A DNA stretch of 64,000 bases from UM-FILTER-40-17 sp032251335 (GTDB lineage: Bacteria; Bacteroidota; Bacteroidia; Flavobacteriales; Flavobacteriaceae). The translations under genes and the position numbers were made by a program. Shown here one piece after another: positions 43,542 to 52,727 of the stretch (its first letter is position 1; each line of letters opens with the position of its first letter). Under the pieces are notes generated by a model. The model worked only from the letters and a program-made list of their open reading frames with translations, was not told the DNA's origin and ran no database searches. Where the stretch lies: positions 1 through 64,000 of the forward strand of contig JAVVDW010000005.1 in assembly GCA_032251335.1 (NCBI GenBank). Direction: 5' to 3'.

Positions 43542-44354
43542 TTAATTGATGGTCACGCCAAATTTCCTAGCCTCGGCTTTGGCTTGCGGCGCCAATTGTT
43601 TAAGATTGGCCATGCGGGTATCTGATGATGGGTGTGTGCTTAGGAATTCCGGTGGCGCTTGTCCTTCAGAGGATGCTTTCATGCGTTCCCAAAAAGGGGC
43701 TGCTTCGTCAGGATTGTATCCGGCAATTGCCATCAGAATCAAGCCGATAGCATCGGCTTCGCTTTCATGGGCGCGGCTAAAGGGCAACATTCCACCTACC
43801 TGGGAACCAACGCCATAAGCTTGCATCCATGCATTTTGCGTTTCGGCAGTTTTACCACTGGTAGCTACGGCTACGCCTACAGCGCCTATTTGTTGAAGCG
43901 TGCCTGCACTCATGCGTTGTTGGCCGTGGTTGGCAAGTGCATGGGCAATTTCGTGTCCCATAACGGTAGCCAAGCCGGCGTCATTTTTGGCAATGGGTAA
44001 AATGCCTGTATAAACCACTACTTTGCCACCGGGCATCGCCCAGGCATTGACCAATTTGTCATCAACCAAGTTAAATTCCCATTGATAATTTTTTAAATAA
44101 CCTTGGTAACCATTGGCATTGAGGTAGCGCTCGGCAGCCACAACGATTTTGTTTCCTATTCTTTTGATTCGCTCCAGTTCGGGGGAATCTTTCACCACTT
44201 TATTTTCAGACAGAAATTGGTCGTATTGCTGAAAAGCCATCGGGAAAATTTGGTCATTGGAGACCAAAGCCATGGTTTGCTTGCCTGTAAACGGATTCGT
44301 AGCACAGGCAGCCATCAAAAAGTAGGCGCATGCTGCAAAAACAAGTCTTTTCAT
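43542..44354 (-). CDS. M48-family metallopeptidase, lipoprotein
   Basis: A 270-residue predicted lipoprotein (signal LVFAACAYFLMAAC) with a zinc peptidase domain of the LoiP/BepA type. HEIAHALANH carries the HExxH site (H134, E135, H138) and the third ligand Glu lies in AHESEADAIGL. NAWAMPGGKVVVYTGIL is typical of the family. Likely role is degrading or folding misassembled outer-membrane proteins. The start at 44354 directly follows hairpin repeat E; an upstream in-frame ATG lies inside the REP-like tail. Confidence 0.92.
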   Translation of the reverse strand: MKRLVFAACAYFLMAACATNPFTGKQTMALVSNDQIFPMAFQQYDQFLSENKVVKDSPELERIKRIGNKIVVAAERYLNANGYQGYLKNYQWEFNLVDDKLVNAWAMPGGKVVVYTGILPIAKNDAGLATVMGHEIAHALANHGQQRMSAGTLQQIGAVGVAVATSGKTAETQNAWMQAYGVGSQVGGMLPFSRAHESEADAIGLILMAIAGYNPDEAAPFWERMKASSEGQAPPEFLSTHPSSDTRMANLKQLAPQAKAEARKFGVTIN

Positions 44355-44383
44355 GTGTTTATATTTATTGATTTTCAATGGTA

Positions 44384-44402
44384 ATACTTCGACTGCGCTC
44401 AG
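44384..44402 (-). repeat. REP-like tail attached to hairpin copy E
   Basis: On the minus strand CTGAGCGCAGTCGAAGTAT, one base different from the tail of copy A, at the same position between the hairpin and the A-rich start context. Confidence 0.8.
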
Positions 44403-44411
44403 TACAGGCAT

Positions 44412-44468
44412 GGAACTCCCTTAATAATCATGCCCCTGTGTACAAAATTTTTTACATAGATGTTTCAT
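44412..44468 (-). repeat. Hairpin repeat family, copy E
   Basis: Minus-strand copy, the most diverged of the six: the arms read AACATCT and GGGAGTT and no longer pair fully. ATGTAAAA, GTACACAGGGG and CATGATTAT are kept. It leads, through the REP-like tail, to the M48 peptidase start. Confidence 0.82.
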
Positions 44469-44500
44469 CAGTTTGTTAATTTTTTAAATTCAAATATATG

Positions 44501-46900
44501 TTATTTACCGATGATATGTAACTCTGTGAAATTCTTAGTCACTACCATGGTGTTGTCTCCGTTGAGTTTTATCTCTGAGAAAGCGATGGTTTCGTTGTCC
44601 ACTTCCACTCTGTCAACTTTAAACGGCAAACCGTGCAATTTTATTTTGAAACTGTCATAGCTCGTTTGAAATTTTCCGGTGATATGCTGCTGAATAATCA
44701 ATTCGTTTTTCTTTCCCAATGCGTTAAAGTTTCTCAAAGAATACCTCCCTTTTTTGTAGTCGTATCCGTCTCCCGCATCTTCGTACACATCAGATTTTTC
44801 AATCCCTTCTTTGTAGTAAACATCTAGTTCGAGTTGTTGTACAACCAGTTCGCCTACATATTGTTGCACCGGATAGTTTGGAATAATCGCACCTTCTTTC
44901 ACAAACAAAGGTAGTTTATCTATATCGGCAACTACCCAAGTTTCTTTTCCGCCCTCTATCAACTCATCCGTCCAAAAATTATACCATTTACCTCTGGGAA
45001 TGTACATTCTTCTGCCTTTGGCATTGGGTTCCAATACCGGGCAGACAAGTATGTGTTCACCGTATATAAACTCGTCTGTTCTGTAGTGGGTTTGCATATC
45101 TTTTTGATCGAACAAAACCAAAGGTTTCAACATAGGAATACCATCTTCTGCATATTTCCAAAACATGGTGTAGAGATAGGGCAACAATTTGTAGCGTAGC
45201 TCAATAAATTTCTTCACTATTTTGGTCACATCGTCATCAAAAGACCATGGTTCTTGGTCGCCGTGATCTCCGGAAGAATGTGTCCGGCAAAAAGGGTGAA
45301 AAACGCCCAATTGTATCCAACGGGCAAAGAGTTCGCCTGTTGGATGTTCGGCAAAGCCACCGATATCGGAACCGACGAAAGACATGCCACTCACGCTCAT
45401 GCGTTGGGCTTGAATATTGGCAATCCAAAGGTGTTCCCAGGTAGCGACGTTGTCGCCCGTCCAAGAAGAAGTGAACCGCTGTGTGCCGGAATAGGCCGAA
45501 CGCGTGATGACAAACGGCCGTTTGGGATAAACATATTTCTTGACGCCCTCGTAGGTGGCTCTTGCCATTTGCATGCCGTAGATGTTATGTGCTTTTCTAT
45601 GGCTACATCTGTGGTTGTCATAGTCGTGGCGCACATCTAGCGGAAAGGTCTTGGTGGGCACTTCCATGATGGCAGGCTCGTTCATGTCGTTCCAAACGCC
45701 TCTGACGCCCATATCTGCAATGAGTTCTTTATACAAATCTGCCCACCATTCGCGTACATCCGGATTGGTAAAATCGGGGAAGTTACACTCACCCGGCCAA
45801 ACTTTTCCTTTTACATAAGGGCCGTCTGCACGTTTACAGAAAAAGTCGTTCTCGAGGGCTTGCTGATAAATGTCATAATTTTTGTCAATTTTGATGCCCG
45901 GGTCGATGATGGCAATGGTTTTAAAACCGTCAGCAGCCAATTCATCGATCATTTTTTTCGGATTTGGGAAGTATTTTTTGTTCCAAGTAAAACATCGGAA
46001 TCCGTCCATATAATCGATGTCTAAATAAATAGCATCGCAAGGAATTTTAAGTTTTCTAAAGGTTTTGGCAACTTCTTTGACTTTCTTCTCCGGATAGTAG
46101 CTCCACTTGCATTGATGGTAACCGAGCACCCACAATGGCGGAAGCTCGGGCTTTCCGGTAAGATCTGTGTAGTTTAACACCACATCGTTCATATCCGGGC
46201 CATAGATAAAATAATAGTTCATCTCACCACCTTCTGCCCAAAAGCTGGTTACGTTTCTTCGTTCATGACAAAAGTCAAAATGCGTCCTGAAGGTATTGTC
46301 GAAAAAAATGCCGTATGACATATTGTTGTGTAAACCAATGTAAAACGGGATGGCTTTGTAGAGCGGGTCTCTGTCTTTACCAAAGGCGTATTCGTCTGTT
46401 ACCCAATTTTGAAGGCGCTTGCCTTTTAGATTAAAATGTGTGGGTTTGTCTCCTAAGCCGTAATAGGATTCGGCATCTTGTGCTATTTTACTCATCTTGA
46501 CGATGTTGCCACCCATCTCGTAGCTCTCTTCCCAATGAAAACCAAGTTCGTCTTCCAATATGACATTGTCTTCTTTGTCGAGTATGGAAATTCTTAAATC
46601 TTCTTTGAAGACCAAACAATTGAGTTTGGATGTTTCGATAAGAAAACTGTCTTCGAGTTCAGAAACATTGAGGTGGTTGTAGCCTGTATTGGCATCATCG
46701 CTAATGGCATAAGAAAAATCTTCTTCAAAATATCCATCGGTTGCGTATCTGAATCTAAGCACACTGTCGCGCATAACTGTGATTCGCAAATGCACATCGT
46801 TTTCTGTTTTAAATTCTAGCGTGTTAACGTCTTTGGTATATGAAATACATTTCAAAGGAAACAAATCTCCTTTGTATTCAAGTTCTGTATTTGTTATCAT
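44501..46900 (-). CDS. GH31 alpha-glucosidase-like glycoside hydrolase
   Basis: A 799-residue enzyme of glycoside hydrolase family 31. The nucleophile is D405 in GVWNDMNEPA; IYLDIDYMDGFRCFTWN and FVGSDIGGFAEHPTGELFARW fit the family. There is no signal peptide, so it is probably cytosolic and acts on maltose or short alpha-glucans. It is the last gene of the alpha-glucan cluster, 61 bases after glgB, and could supply or consume the glucose units handled by GlgE and GlgB. Confidence 0.92.
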   Translation of the reverse strand: MITNTELEYKGDLFPLKCISYTKDVNTLEFKTENDVHLRITVMRDSVLRFRYATDGYFEEDFSYAISDDANTGYNHLNVSELEDSFLIETSKLNCLVFKEDLRISILDKEDNVILEDELGFHWEESYEMGGNIVKMSKIAQDAESYYGLGDKPTHFNLKGKRLQNWVTDEYAFGKDRDPLYKAIPFYIGLHNNMSYGIFFDNTFRTHFDFCHERRNVTSFWAEGGEMNYYFIYGPDMNDVVLNYTDLTGKPELPPLWVLGYHQCKWSYYPEKKVKEVAKTFRKLKIPCDAIYLDIDYMDGFRCFTWNKKYFPNPKKMIDELAADGFKTIAIIDPGIKIDKNYDIYQQALENDFFCKRADGPYVKGKVWPGECNFPDFTNPDVREWWADLYKELIADMGVRGVWNDMNEPAIMEVPTKTFPLDVRHDYDNHRCSHRKAHNIYGMQMARATYEGVKKYVYPKRPFVITRSAYSGTQRFTSSWTGDNVATWEHLWIANIQAQRMSVSGMSFVGSDIGGFAEHPTGELFARWIQLGVFHPFCRTHSSGDHGDQEPWSFDDDVTKIVKKFIELRYKLLPYLYTMFWKYAEDGIPMLKPLVLFDQKDMQTHYRTDEFIYGEHILVCPVLEPNAKGRRMYIPRGKWYNFWTDELIEGGKETWVVADIDKLPLFVKEGAIIPNYPVQQYVGELVVQQLELDVYYKEGIEKSDVYEDAGDGYDYKKGRYSLRNFNALGKKNELIIQQHITGKFQTSYDSFKIKLHGLPFKVDRVEVDNETIAFSEIKLNGDNTMVVTKNFTELHIIGK

Positions 46901-46961
46901 AGTGTTATTTATTGACCGACTGCAAAAGAAGCAATATTTTTGTTTACCCTAAACAAAATGT

Positions 46962-48881
46962 TTATAACATTTTATAAACAACAGTGGACAAAGGTGGTAT
47001 TTTGATGGTTGCTGCATAGGCTTTTCCATGCAGTTCTTCTTTGAGTTTTTTTGATTTAAATTCCTCTTTATCAGACACAAAGCCGCTTCCTGCATATTTT
47101 GTATCGTCGGTGTTGAAAACCACTTGTAAATTTGCTTTGCGAGGCAGACCGATAACGTATTCGTCAAAAGTGTTTGGGGTAAAATTACACACAACTACGA
47201 GGTCATTTTCCTGATCGTGCCCCTTTCGGATGTAGGAAAGTACCGAATTGTTAGCATCTCCGTAGTCTATCCATTCAAAACCTTCGGCAGAAAAACCTTT
47301 TTCGTAGAGTGCCGGATGTGTTTTGTAGAGGCGGTTCAAATCGCTAAACATGGCCAAAACGCCTTTGTGGACATCATATTCGAGCAAATGCCAATCAAGA
47401 CTCGTTTGGAAATTCCATTCGGAAGATTGGCCAAACTCGCCCCCCATAAAAACCAATTTGGTGCCGGGATGTGTGTACATATAACCAAAAAGGGCTCTCA
47501 AATTGGCAAAACGTTGCCATTCGTCTCCGGGCATTCTACCCAAAAGCGATTGTTTGCCATAGACCACTTCGTCATGAGAAAGTGGCAACATAAAATTTTC
47601 TGAAAATGCATAAGCCAAACTAAACGTAATGTCGTTTTGATGGTGTCTTCTGTAAATTGGGTCTTTTTTGAAGTATTCGAGCGTATCGTGCATCCAGCCC
47701 ATCATCCATTTCATACCGAAGCCTAAGCCGCCCAAATACACTGGTTTTGAAACGCCTGTAAAGGCTGTGGATTCTTCGGCAATGGTTTGTACGTCATCAA
47801 AATTTTTGAAGATTTCTTCATTCAACTCTTTGATAAACGAGATGGCGTCGAGGTTTTCGCGTCCGCCAAACTCGTTGGGTTCCCACTGCCCGTCTTCGCG
47901 AGAATAATCCAAATATAACATAGATGCTACTGCATCTACGCGAAGGCCGTCTATATGATATTGTTCCAACCAAAAAATGGCGTTGCTGATGAGAAAAGCG
48001 CGCACTTCATTGCGTCCGTAGTTAAAAATCAAACTTTTCCAATCTTGGTGATAACCTTTGCGCGGATCGGGATGTTCGTAGAGGCAAGTTCCGTCGAAAA
48101 AACCAAGTCCGTGGGCATCTTCGGGAAAGTGGGATGGCACCCAATCCAAAATAACACCGATATCGTTGCGATGAAAGGTATCTACCAGAAATTTGAATTC
48201 TTCGGGGGTGCCAAAACGAGAACTCGGTGCAAAATAGCCTGTGAGCTGGTAGCCCCAAGAGGGTTCATACGGATGCTCCATGACGGGCATAAACTCTACA
48301 TGTGTAAAGCCTGCCTCACGCACATAGGTCACCAAATCGTCGGCCAATTCTTTGTAGGTAAGCGACCTATTTTCTTCTATTTTTTTCTTCCACGAACCGA
48401 TGTGAACTTCATAAACGGAATAGGGTTTGTCCAGGCCGTTTTTGTCTTTTCTGTAGCCCATCCAGGCTTTGTCTTTCCATTTGTAATCTGCTTCCCAAAC
48501 CACAGAGGCCGTCTTGGGCGGGTGCTCACAAAAACGCGCATACGGATCTGCTTTTTCCGTTTTAACGTCGTTATGGTTGGAGTGGATTTTATATTTGTAT
48601 AAATTGCCTTTTCCTACACCGGGTATAAAGCCTTCCCAAATGCCGGAACTATCCCAACGCACATGCAGTGGATGCTGGCCTTCTACCCAAAAGTTGAAGT
48701 CACCAATCACAGACACAGCTTTAGCGGAAGGTGCCCAAACGGCAAAATAAGTGCCTTTGACTCCATCTACGGTGATGATGTGGCTTCCCAATTTTTCAAA
48801 AAGCCGAAAATGTTTTCCGGACTTAAAGAGACTGATATCAAAATCGGTAAAAAGACTGTGGACTTGAACTTTATTATTCAT
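46962..48881 (-). CDS. glgB: 1,4-alpha-glucan branching enzyme
   Basis: A 639-residue GH13 enzyme that makes alpha-1,6 branches in alpha-glucan. An N-terminal CBM48 domain (FAVWAPSAKAVSVIGDFNFW) precedes the barrel. The nucleophile is D316 in GLRVDAVASMLYLDYSR, and MGGEFGQSSEWNF is typical of the family. It lacks the extra N1 domain of E. coli GlgB, as do many homologues. It lies 195 bases after the maltokinase gene, and that gap holds a tandem repeat. Confidence 0.95.
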   Translation of the reverse strand: MNNKVQVHSLFTDFDISLFKSGKHFRLFEKLGSHIITVDGVKGTYFAVWAPSAKAVSVIGDFNFWVEGQHPLHVRWDSSGIWEGFIPGVGKGNLYKYKIHSNHNDVKTEKADPYARFCEHPPKTASVVWEADYKWKDKAWMGYRKDKNGLDKPYSVYEVHIGSWKKKIEENRSLTYKELADDLVTYVREAGFTHVEFMPVMEHPYEPSWGYQLTGYFAPSSRFGTPEEFKFLVDTFHRNDIGVILDWVPSHFPEDAHGLGFFDGTCLYEHPDPRKGYHQDWKSLIFNYGRNEVRAFLISNAIFWLEQYHIDGLRVDAVASMLYLDYSREDGQWEPNEFGGRENLDAISFIKELNEEIFKNFDDVQTIAEESTAFTGVSKPVYLGGLGFGMKWMMGWMHDTLEYFKKDPIYRRHHQNDITFSLAYAFSENFMLPLSHDEVVYGKQSLLGRMPGDEWQRFANLRALFGYMYTHPGTKLVFMGGEFGQSSEWNFQTSLDWHLLEYDVHKGVLAMFSDLNRLYKTHPALYEKGFSAEGFEWIDYGDANNSVLSYIRKGHDQENDLVVVCNFTPNTFDEYVIGLPRKANLQVVFNTDDTKYAGSGFVSDKEEFKSKKLKEELHGKAYAATIKIPPLSTVVYKML

Positions 48882-48906
48882 TTTAGAGTGAGGTTATGCG
48901 TTAATT

Positions 48907-49004
48907 GGTTATTCGTTATTGGTTATTCGTTATTCGTTATTGGTTATTCGTTATTGGTTATTCGTTATTGGTTATTTGTTATTCGTTATTCGTTATTTGT
49001 TATT
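48907..49004. repeat. 14-unit, 7-bp tandem repeat
   Basis: Fourteen units of (G/C/T)GTTATT stand head to tail; only the first base varies. They lie between the maltokinase and glgB genes. Bases 49005-49076 hold the short direct repeat GGCATTA twice and AT-rich words such as CATTA. Confidence 0.95.
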
Positions 49005-49076
49005 CAAAGTAAAGCCAAGAGGCATTAGGCATTAGGCTTATTCGCTATTAATTAATCATTAACCATTCATCATTAA

Positions 49077-50714
49077 CTATTCGTCATTACTGAGAATATT
49101 AGAAATGCCTTTGAGCGGAATAATGGCCCAACGCGGTCTGGAGTTGAGTTCGTAACCCAACTCGTAAACGGCTTTTTCGAGCATACAGTACTTGAGCAAA
49201 AATTTAATTTCGGCATCGTAACCTATGTTGAGGTTTTTGTTTTGGGCAAATTTTACATAGGTATTTAAAAATACCCCAACCATATATTTATAGAGTTTCT
49301 CTCCGGCTTCAAAGAGTTCGTCCATGTCGTGTTTGTAATGCTCATGGTTATTAAAAATGGTTGCATAAATGGCATAGTGGAAAGAGCGAAACATGCCGGC
49401 TACGTCTTTCATCGGGGGTTGTTTTACTTTTCTGTCGCGGATGGTACTTTCAGGTTCGCCTTCAAAATCAATGATATAAAAATCGCCGTCGTTTACAAGC
49501 ACTTGACCTAAGTGATAATCTCCGTGTATGCGAATGCGCTCGCTTTTGAGTCGCGTTTCATCAAAATCCAGAAAACGCTTGCGGAGCTCTTTTTTGTGTT
49601 CTAAAAACTCATGTGCGAGTTCTTGACGCATACCGTCGAGTCTGTGCATATTGTTTTCTATGAGATTTACACGGTTTTCAAACTGATAAATCAACCTGTT
49701 TTTTAGCCACACGGTATAGTCATTGGAGAAAATTTGCGGTGTAAAAGCCGTGTCTTTCGTTTCTGAACCCAAAGCAATATGCATCTGTGCCGTTCTTCTG
49801 GCCAAGGTGGCGGTTTTTTTAAAAATATCTATGTCGGTCCATTTCAAAAATGCTTCAGGAATATCTGTTGGGTATATTTTGTGAAAAAGATTGATTTCCG
49901 GCAACTCCTTAACGTCTATATCTCGTTTGTCCAAATTGATAAAAACCTGGTCTAACACTTTTAAAAAATAATCCCAAGAATCGCCTTCGTTGGGAACCAA
50001 TTCTTGTAACAAACCCAGTGTGATGGTGTTATTATCGGAAAAATTGAGGGAAATACTTCCTAAAAATGCCGGTGTGTTTTTAAAGCCGCCCGTCTCTGTC
50101 AAAAACTTGCTTATTTCATAATCAGGGTTTTGGTCTATGTAGATACGTCTAAATATTTTAAGGATGTATGAACCGTTGAAAACGATGCTTGTATTGCTCT
50201 GTTCTACACCTAAAAATTTGGACGAAACGTAGGCTTCTTTTTTAAATTTTGCGCCTTTTTTAAATTTTAAATTGTCGCTTTTCTTATTTCGGGAAAAAGC
50301 AATATTTTCAAAAAGCAGCTTTCGCAATTCCTCTACGTAAACCCCATCTATCAAAAAACCTTCTTTGCCGTTGAGCTTCATTCTGGCCAATATAATGGAT
50401 TCGCGCTCGGGCATCTCATCTACAAACGCCAATGGAATAAAATAATCTTGCACAAAGGCCTCTTTGAAGTTTACTTCAAACAAAACGCCGTAAAAAACAT
50501 TATTTTCCCCCTCTAATTTAAAAAAATCGAGCAATTCTATGTATTTCAAAGCGCTTGATTTGCCTGCATACCAACGTTGCTTTAAGATAAATGGCTCCAG
50601 TATATCTTGGCAAAACAATTCAGAAAAATCTGGAGAATCAAAGAGAATATCCCAATCACTATCTATTTGATGTGGCTTTCTAAATGCCTCCGGAATGGCT
50701 GGATTTTCTTCCAT
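49077..50714 (-). CDS. Stand-alone maltokinase-like protein
   Basis: A 545-residue kinase of the Mak/Pep2 type that phosphorylates maltose to maltose 1-phosphate, the GlgE substrate. The N-terminal cap holds LKQRWYAGKSSALKYIEL. The C-lobe has the catalytic loop RIHGDYHLGQVLVND and the metal-binding Asp in FYIIDFEGEPE. Often Mak is fused to trehalose synthase TreS; here it is free and no treS is in the window. Its ATG shares one base with the glgE stop (TAATG), so translation is probably coupled. Confidence 0.88.
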   Translation of the reverse strand: MEENPAIPEAFRKPHQIDSDWDILFDSPDFSELFCQDILEPFILKQRWYAGKSSALKYIELLDFFKLEGENNVFYGVLFEVNFKEAFVQDYFIPLAFVDEMPERESIILARMKLNGKEGFLIDGVYVEELRKLLFENIAFSRNKKSDNLKFKKGAKFKKEAYVSSKFLGVEQSNTSIVFNGSYILKIFRRIYIDQNPDYEISKFLTETGGFKNTPAFLGSISLNFSDNNTITLGLLQELVPNEGDSWDYFLKVLDQVFINLDKRDIDVKELPEINLFHKIYPTDIPEAFLKWTDIDIFKKTATLARRTAQMHIALGSETKDTAFTPQIFSNDYTVWLKNRLIYQFENRVNLIENNMHRLDGMRQELAHEFLEHKKELRKRFLDFDETRLKSERIRIHGDYHLGQVLVNDGDFYIIDFEGEPESTIRDRKVKQPPMKDVAGMFRSFHYAIYATIFNNHEHYKHDMDELFEAGEKLYKYMVGVFLNTYVKFAQNKNLNIGYDAEIKFLLKYCMLEKAVYELGYELNSRPRWAIIPLKGISNILSNDE

Positions 50715-52651
50715 TACTTGTAAATTTTAAAGAGGTGATAAGGCAAGCTGGGATGCAACTCCACATAGTTCCATTCCTTGTTCCAGATGTAACTGCTGTC
50801 GGTAATCAAATCGTACACACGCACCGGATGGCCTTCGCGTACGCCCATCTCTGCCAACGGAAGCTGAATCCAACCTTGCTGTTTGTAATACGGATCCAAA
50901 TTCACTATCATCAAGGTTTCATCTTGCTTGTCGTCAGAAAACTTGTAATAAGACAGTATATATTCATTGTCAATATGGCAAAACTTGATGTTGTTGGTTT
51001 GCTGTAAGGAAGCCCTTTCTTTTCGGATGTGATTAATCTTCGAAATCAGCATGGTCAATTTGTTTTCTTTATGCCAATCCCAATGTTGTATTTGATACTT
51101 TTCGGAGTTGTAGTACTCTTCTTTTCCAGGCATGGCATCGTGCAGCATTTGTTCAAATACCGGCCCATAGATTCCTGTGTTCGAACTCAAAGTAGCCGCT
51201 AAAAAATATTTTTGAAGAAAAACGCTTTCCATACCGCTTTGCAAATCATACGGATTTATATCGGGCGTGTTAGGCCAAAAATTAGGTCTAAAATACTCGC
51301 GTTGGTTGGTTTGCGTCAACTCGGTCAGGTATTCCGTAAGTTCACTTTTGGAGTTTCTCCACGTAAAATACGTATAAGACTGCGTAAAGCCCTGCTTGGC
51401 CAATTGCTGCATTACTTTAGGTCGGGTAAACGCTTCTGATAAAAATAAAATATCGGGGTGTTTTTCCTTGATTTTATGGATGAGCCACCCCCAAAAAAAG
51501 TAGGGTTTTGTGTGCGGATTGTCAACCCTGAAAATTCGAATACCACAATCTATCCAGTACATGGCTATGCTCAACAACTCTTCCCACAACGCTTTATAAT
51601 CGGGTGTTTCAAAATAGATAGGTAAAATATCTTGGTATTTTTTGGGCGGATTTTCAGCATATTGAACAGTGCCGTCCGGGCGCCATTTAAACCAAGTAGG
51701 ATGTTCTTTTACGTAAGGATGGTCAGGCGCACACTGAAGTGCAAAATCCATGGCTATTTCGATACCCAATTCGTTGGCTGCATGAATCAATTTCTTAAAA
51801 TCATCAACGCTTCCCAGCTGTGGATGAATGCTCTTGTGCCCACCGAGTTTGGAGCCGATACCCCAAGGCGAACCCACATCGCCTTCATGGGCATTTGTAC
51901 TGTTGTTTTTGCCTTTTCGGTTAACTTCTCCTATGGGATGAATCGGAGGAAAATACAAGACATCAAAACCCATTTGAGCTATTCGAGGCAATAAGCGATG
52001 GCAATCGTTAAAACTGCCATGTACGCCGGGAGTTTCCGAAGCCGAACGGGGGAAAAACTCATACCAAGTGCTAAAACGCGCCTTATTTCTATCTACATAA
52101 ACAGCATATTCAGCCGATTCATTGGCAAGAATTCTTTGCGGATATGCCTTGAAAATACTTTTCAAGTTCTTTGAAACCGCTTCAGAAATGGCTGTTTCGT
52201 ATTGATTTACATCTTTAAAAATTTCTTTGAGGTAGTCCAAATACTGCTTTTGCCCTTCGTCTGCATTCGGTAAAATTTGATCTATGTAGTGTATGCCTTC
52301 AAGCAATTCGGAAGTCACCTTTTGGCGATCTGCTATTTTTCGTTCTATTCCGTGTTGCCAATTGAGCGCATAATCTACCCAAGCAACAATTTTATAGGTG
52401 TAAAAGCCTTGTTCATTTACCTGAAAAGTGGCCTCCCAACGGTCGTTGACAAGTGGTTGCATACGCAAATGCATCCAAGCATCCGATGTTTGTTTTTTAT
52501 ACAATACTTCGGCTTGCACCACATCGTGTCCGTCCGGAAACACGTCGGCTGTAACCTGCACGAGCTCACCGACAACTCTCTTAATAGGGAAAATACCATT
52601 TTCGACTAGGGGTTGAATTCCCTCAATAACTACCCGCGTTTGGTTCATCAT
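50714..52651 (-). CDS. glgE: Alpha-1,4-glucan:maltose-1-phosphate maltosyltransferase
   Basis: A 645-residue GH13 subfamily 3 enzyme that extends alpha-glucan with maltosyl units from maltose 1-phosphate. The nucleophile is D377 in FRVDNPHTKP and the acid/base is E406 in FLSEAFTRP. FEFFPRSA-like YEFFPRSASETPGVHG and the N-terminal RVVIEGIQPLVENGIFPIKR are diagnostic. The start is taken at MMNQTRVV (52651); an upstream ATG at 52711 touches the promoter box. It heads the glgE-mak-glgB-GH31 cluster. Confidence 0.94.
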   Translation of the reverse strand: MMNQTRVVIEGIQPLVENGIFPIKRVVGELVQVTADVFPDGHDVVQAEVLYKKQTSDAWMHLRMQPLVNDRWEATFQVNEQGFYTYKIVAWVDYALNWQHGIERKIADRQKVTSELLEGIHYIDQILPNADEGQKQYLDYLKEIFKDVNQYETAISEAVSKNLKSIFKAYPQRILANESAEYAVYVDRNKARFSTWYEFFPRSASETPGVHGSFNDCHRLLPRIAQMGFDVLYFPPIHPIGEVNRKGKNNSTNAHEGDVGSPWGIGSKLGGHKSIHPQLGSVDDFKKLIHAANELGIEIAMDFALQCAPDHPYVKEHPTWFKWRPDGTVQYAENPPKKYQDILPIYFETPDYKALWEELLSIAMYWIDCGIRIFRVDNPHTKPYFFWGWLIHKIKEKHPDILFLSEAFTRPKVMQQLAKQGFTQSYTYFTWRNSKSELTEYLTELTQTNQREYFRPNFWPNTPDINPYDLQSGMESVFLQKYFLAATLSSNTGIYGPVFEQMLHDAMPGKEEYYNSEKYQIQHWDWHKENKLTMLISKINHIRKERASLQQTNNIKFCHIDNEYILSYYKFSDDKQDETLMIVNLDPYYKQQGWIQLPLAEMGVREGHPVRVYDLITDSSYIWNKEWNYVELHPSLPYHLFKIYK

Positions 52652-52712
52652 AATTAATTGATAAGTTTTTTTATAAAAGTATAAAAATATGGCAAAATAA
52701 CTAACTTGCATC

Positions 52713-52720
52713 CAAAATTA
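52713..52720 (-). promoter_or_regulatory. -7 promoter box for glgE
   Basis: On the minus strand TAATTTTG fits TAnnTTTG, about 60 bases before the glgE start. The 76-base gap is shared with the divergent hydrolase gene. Confidence 0.55.
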
Positions 52721-52727
52721 ATCCGAA

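Noticed and set aside
47955..48602. A 215-codon open frame antisense to glgB
   Set aside because: It is entirely within glgB on the other strand and has no recognisable domain.
48907..49004. Possible CRISPR array
   Set aside because: The units are 7 bases with no spacers and no cas genes nearby; it is a simple tandem repeat.
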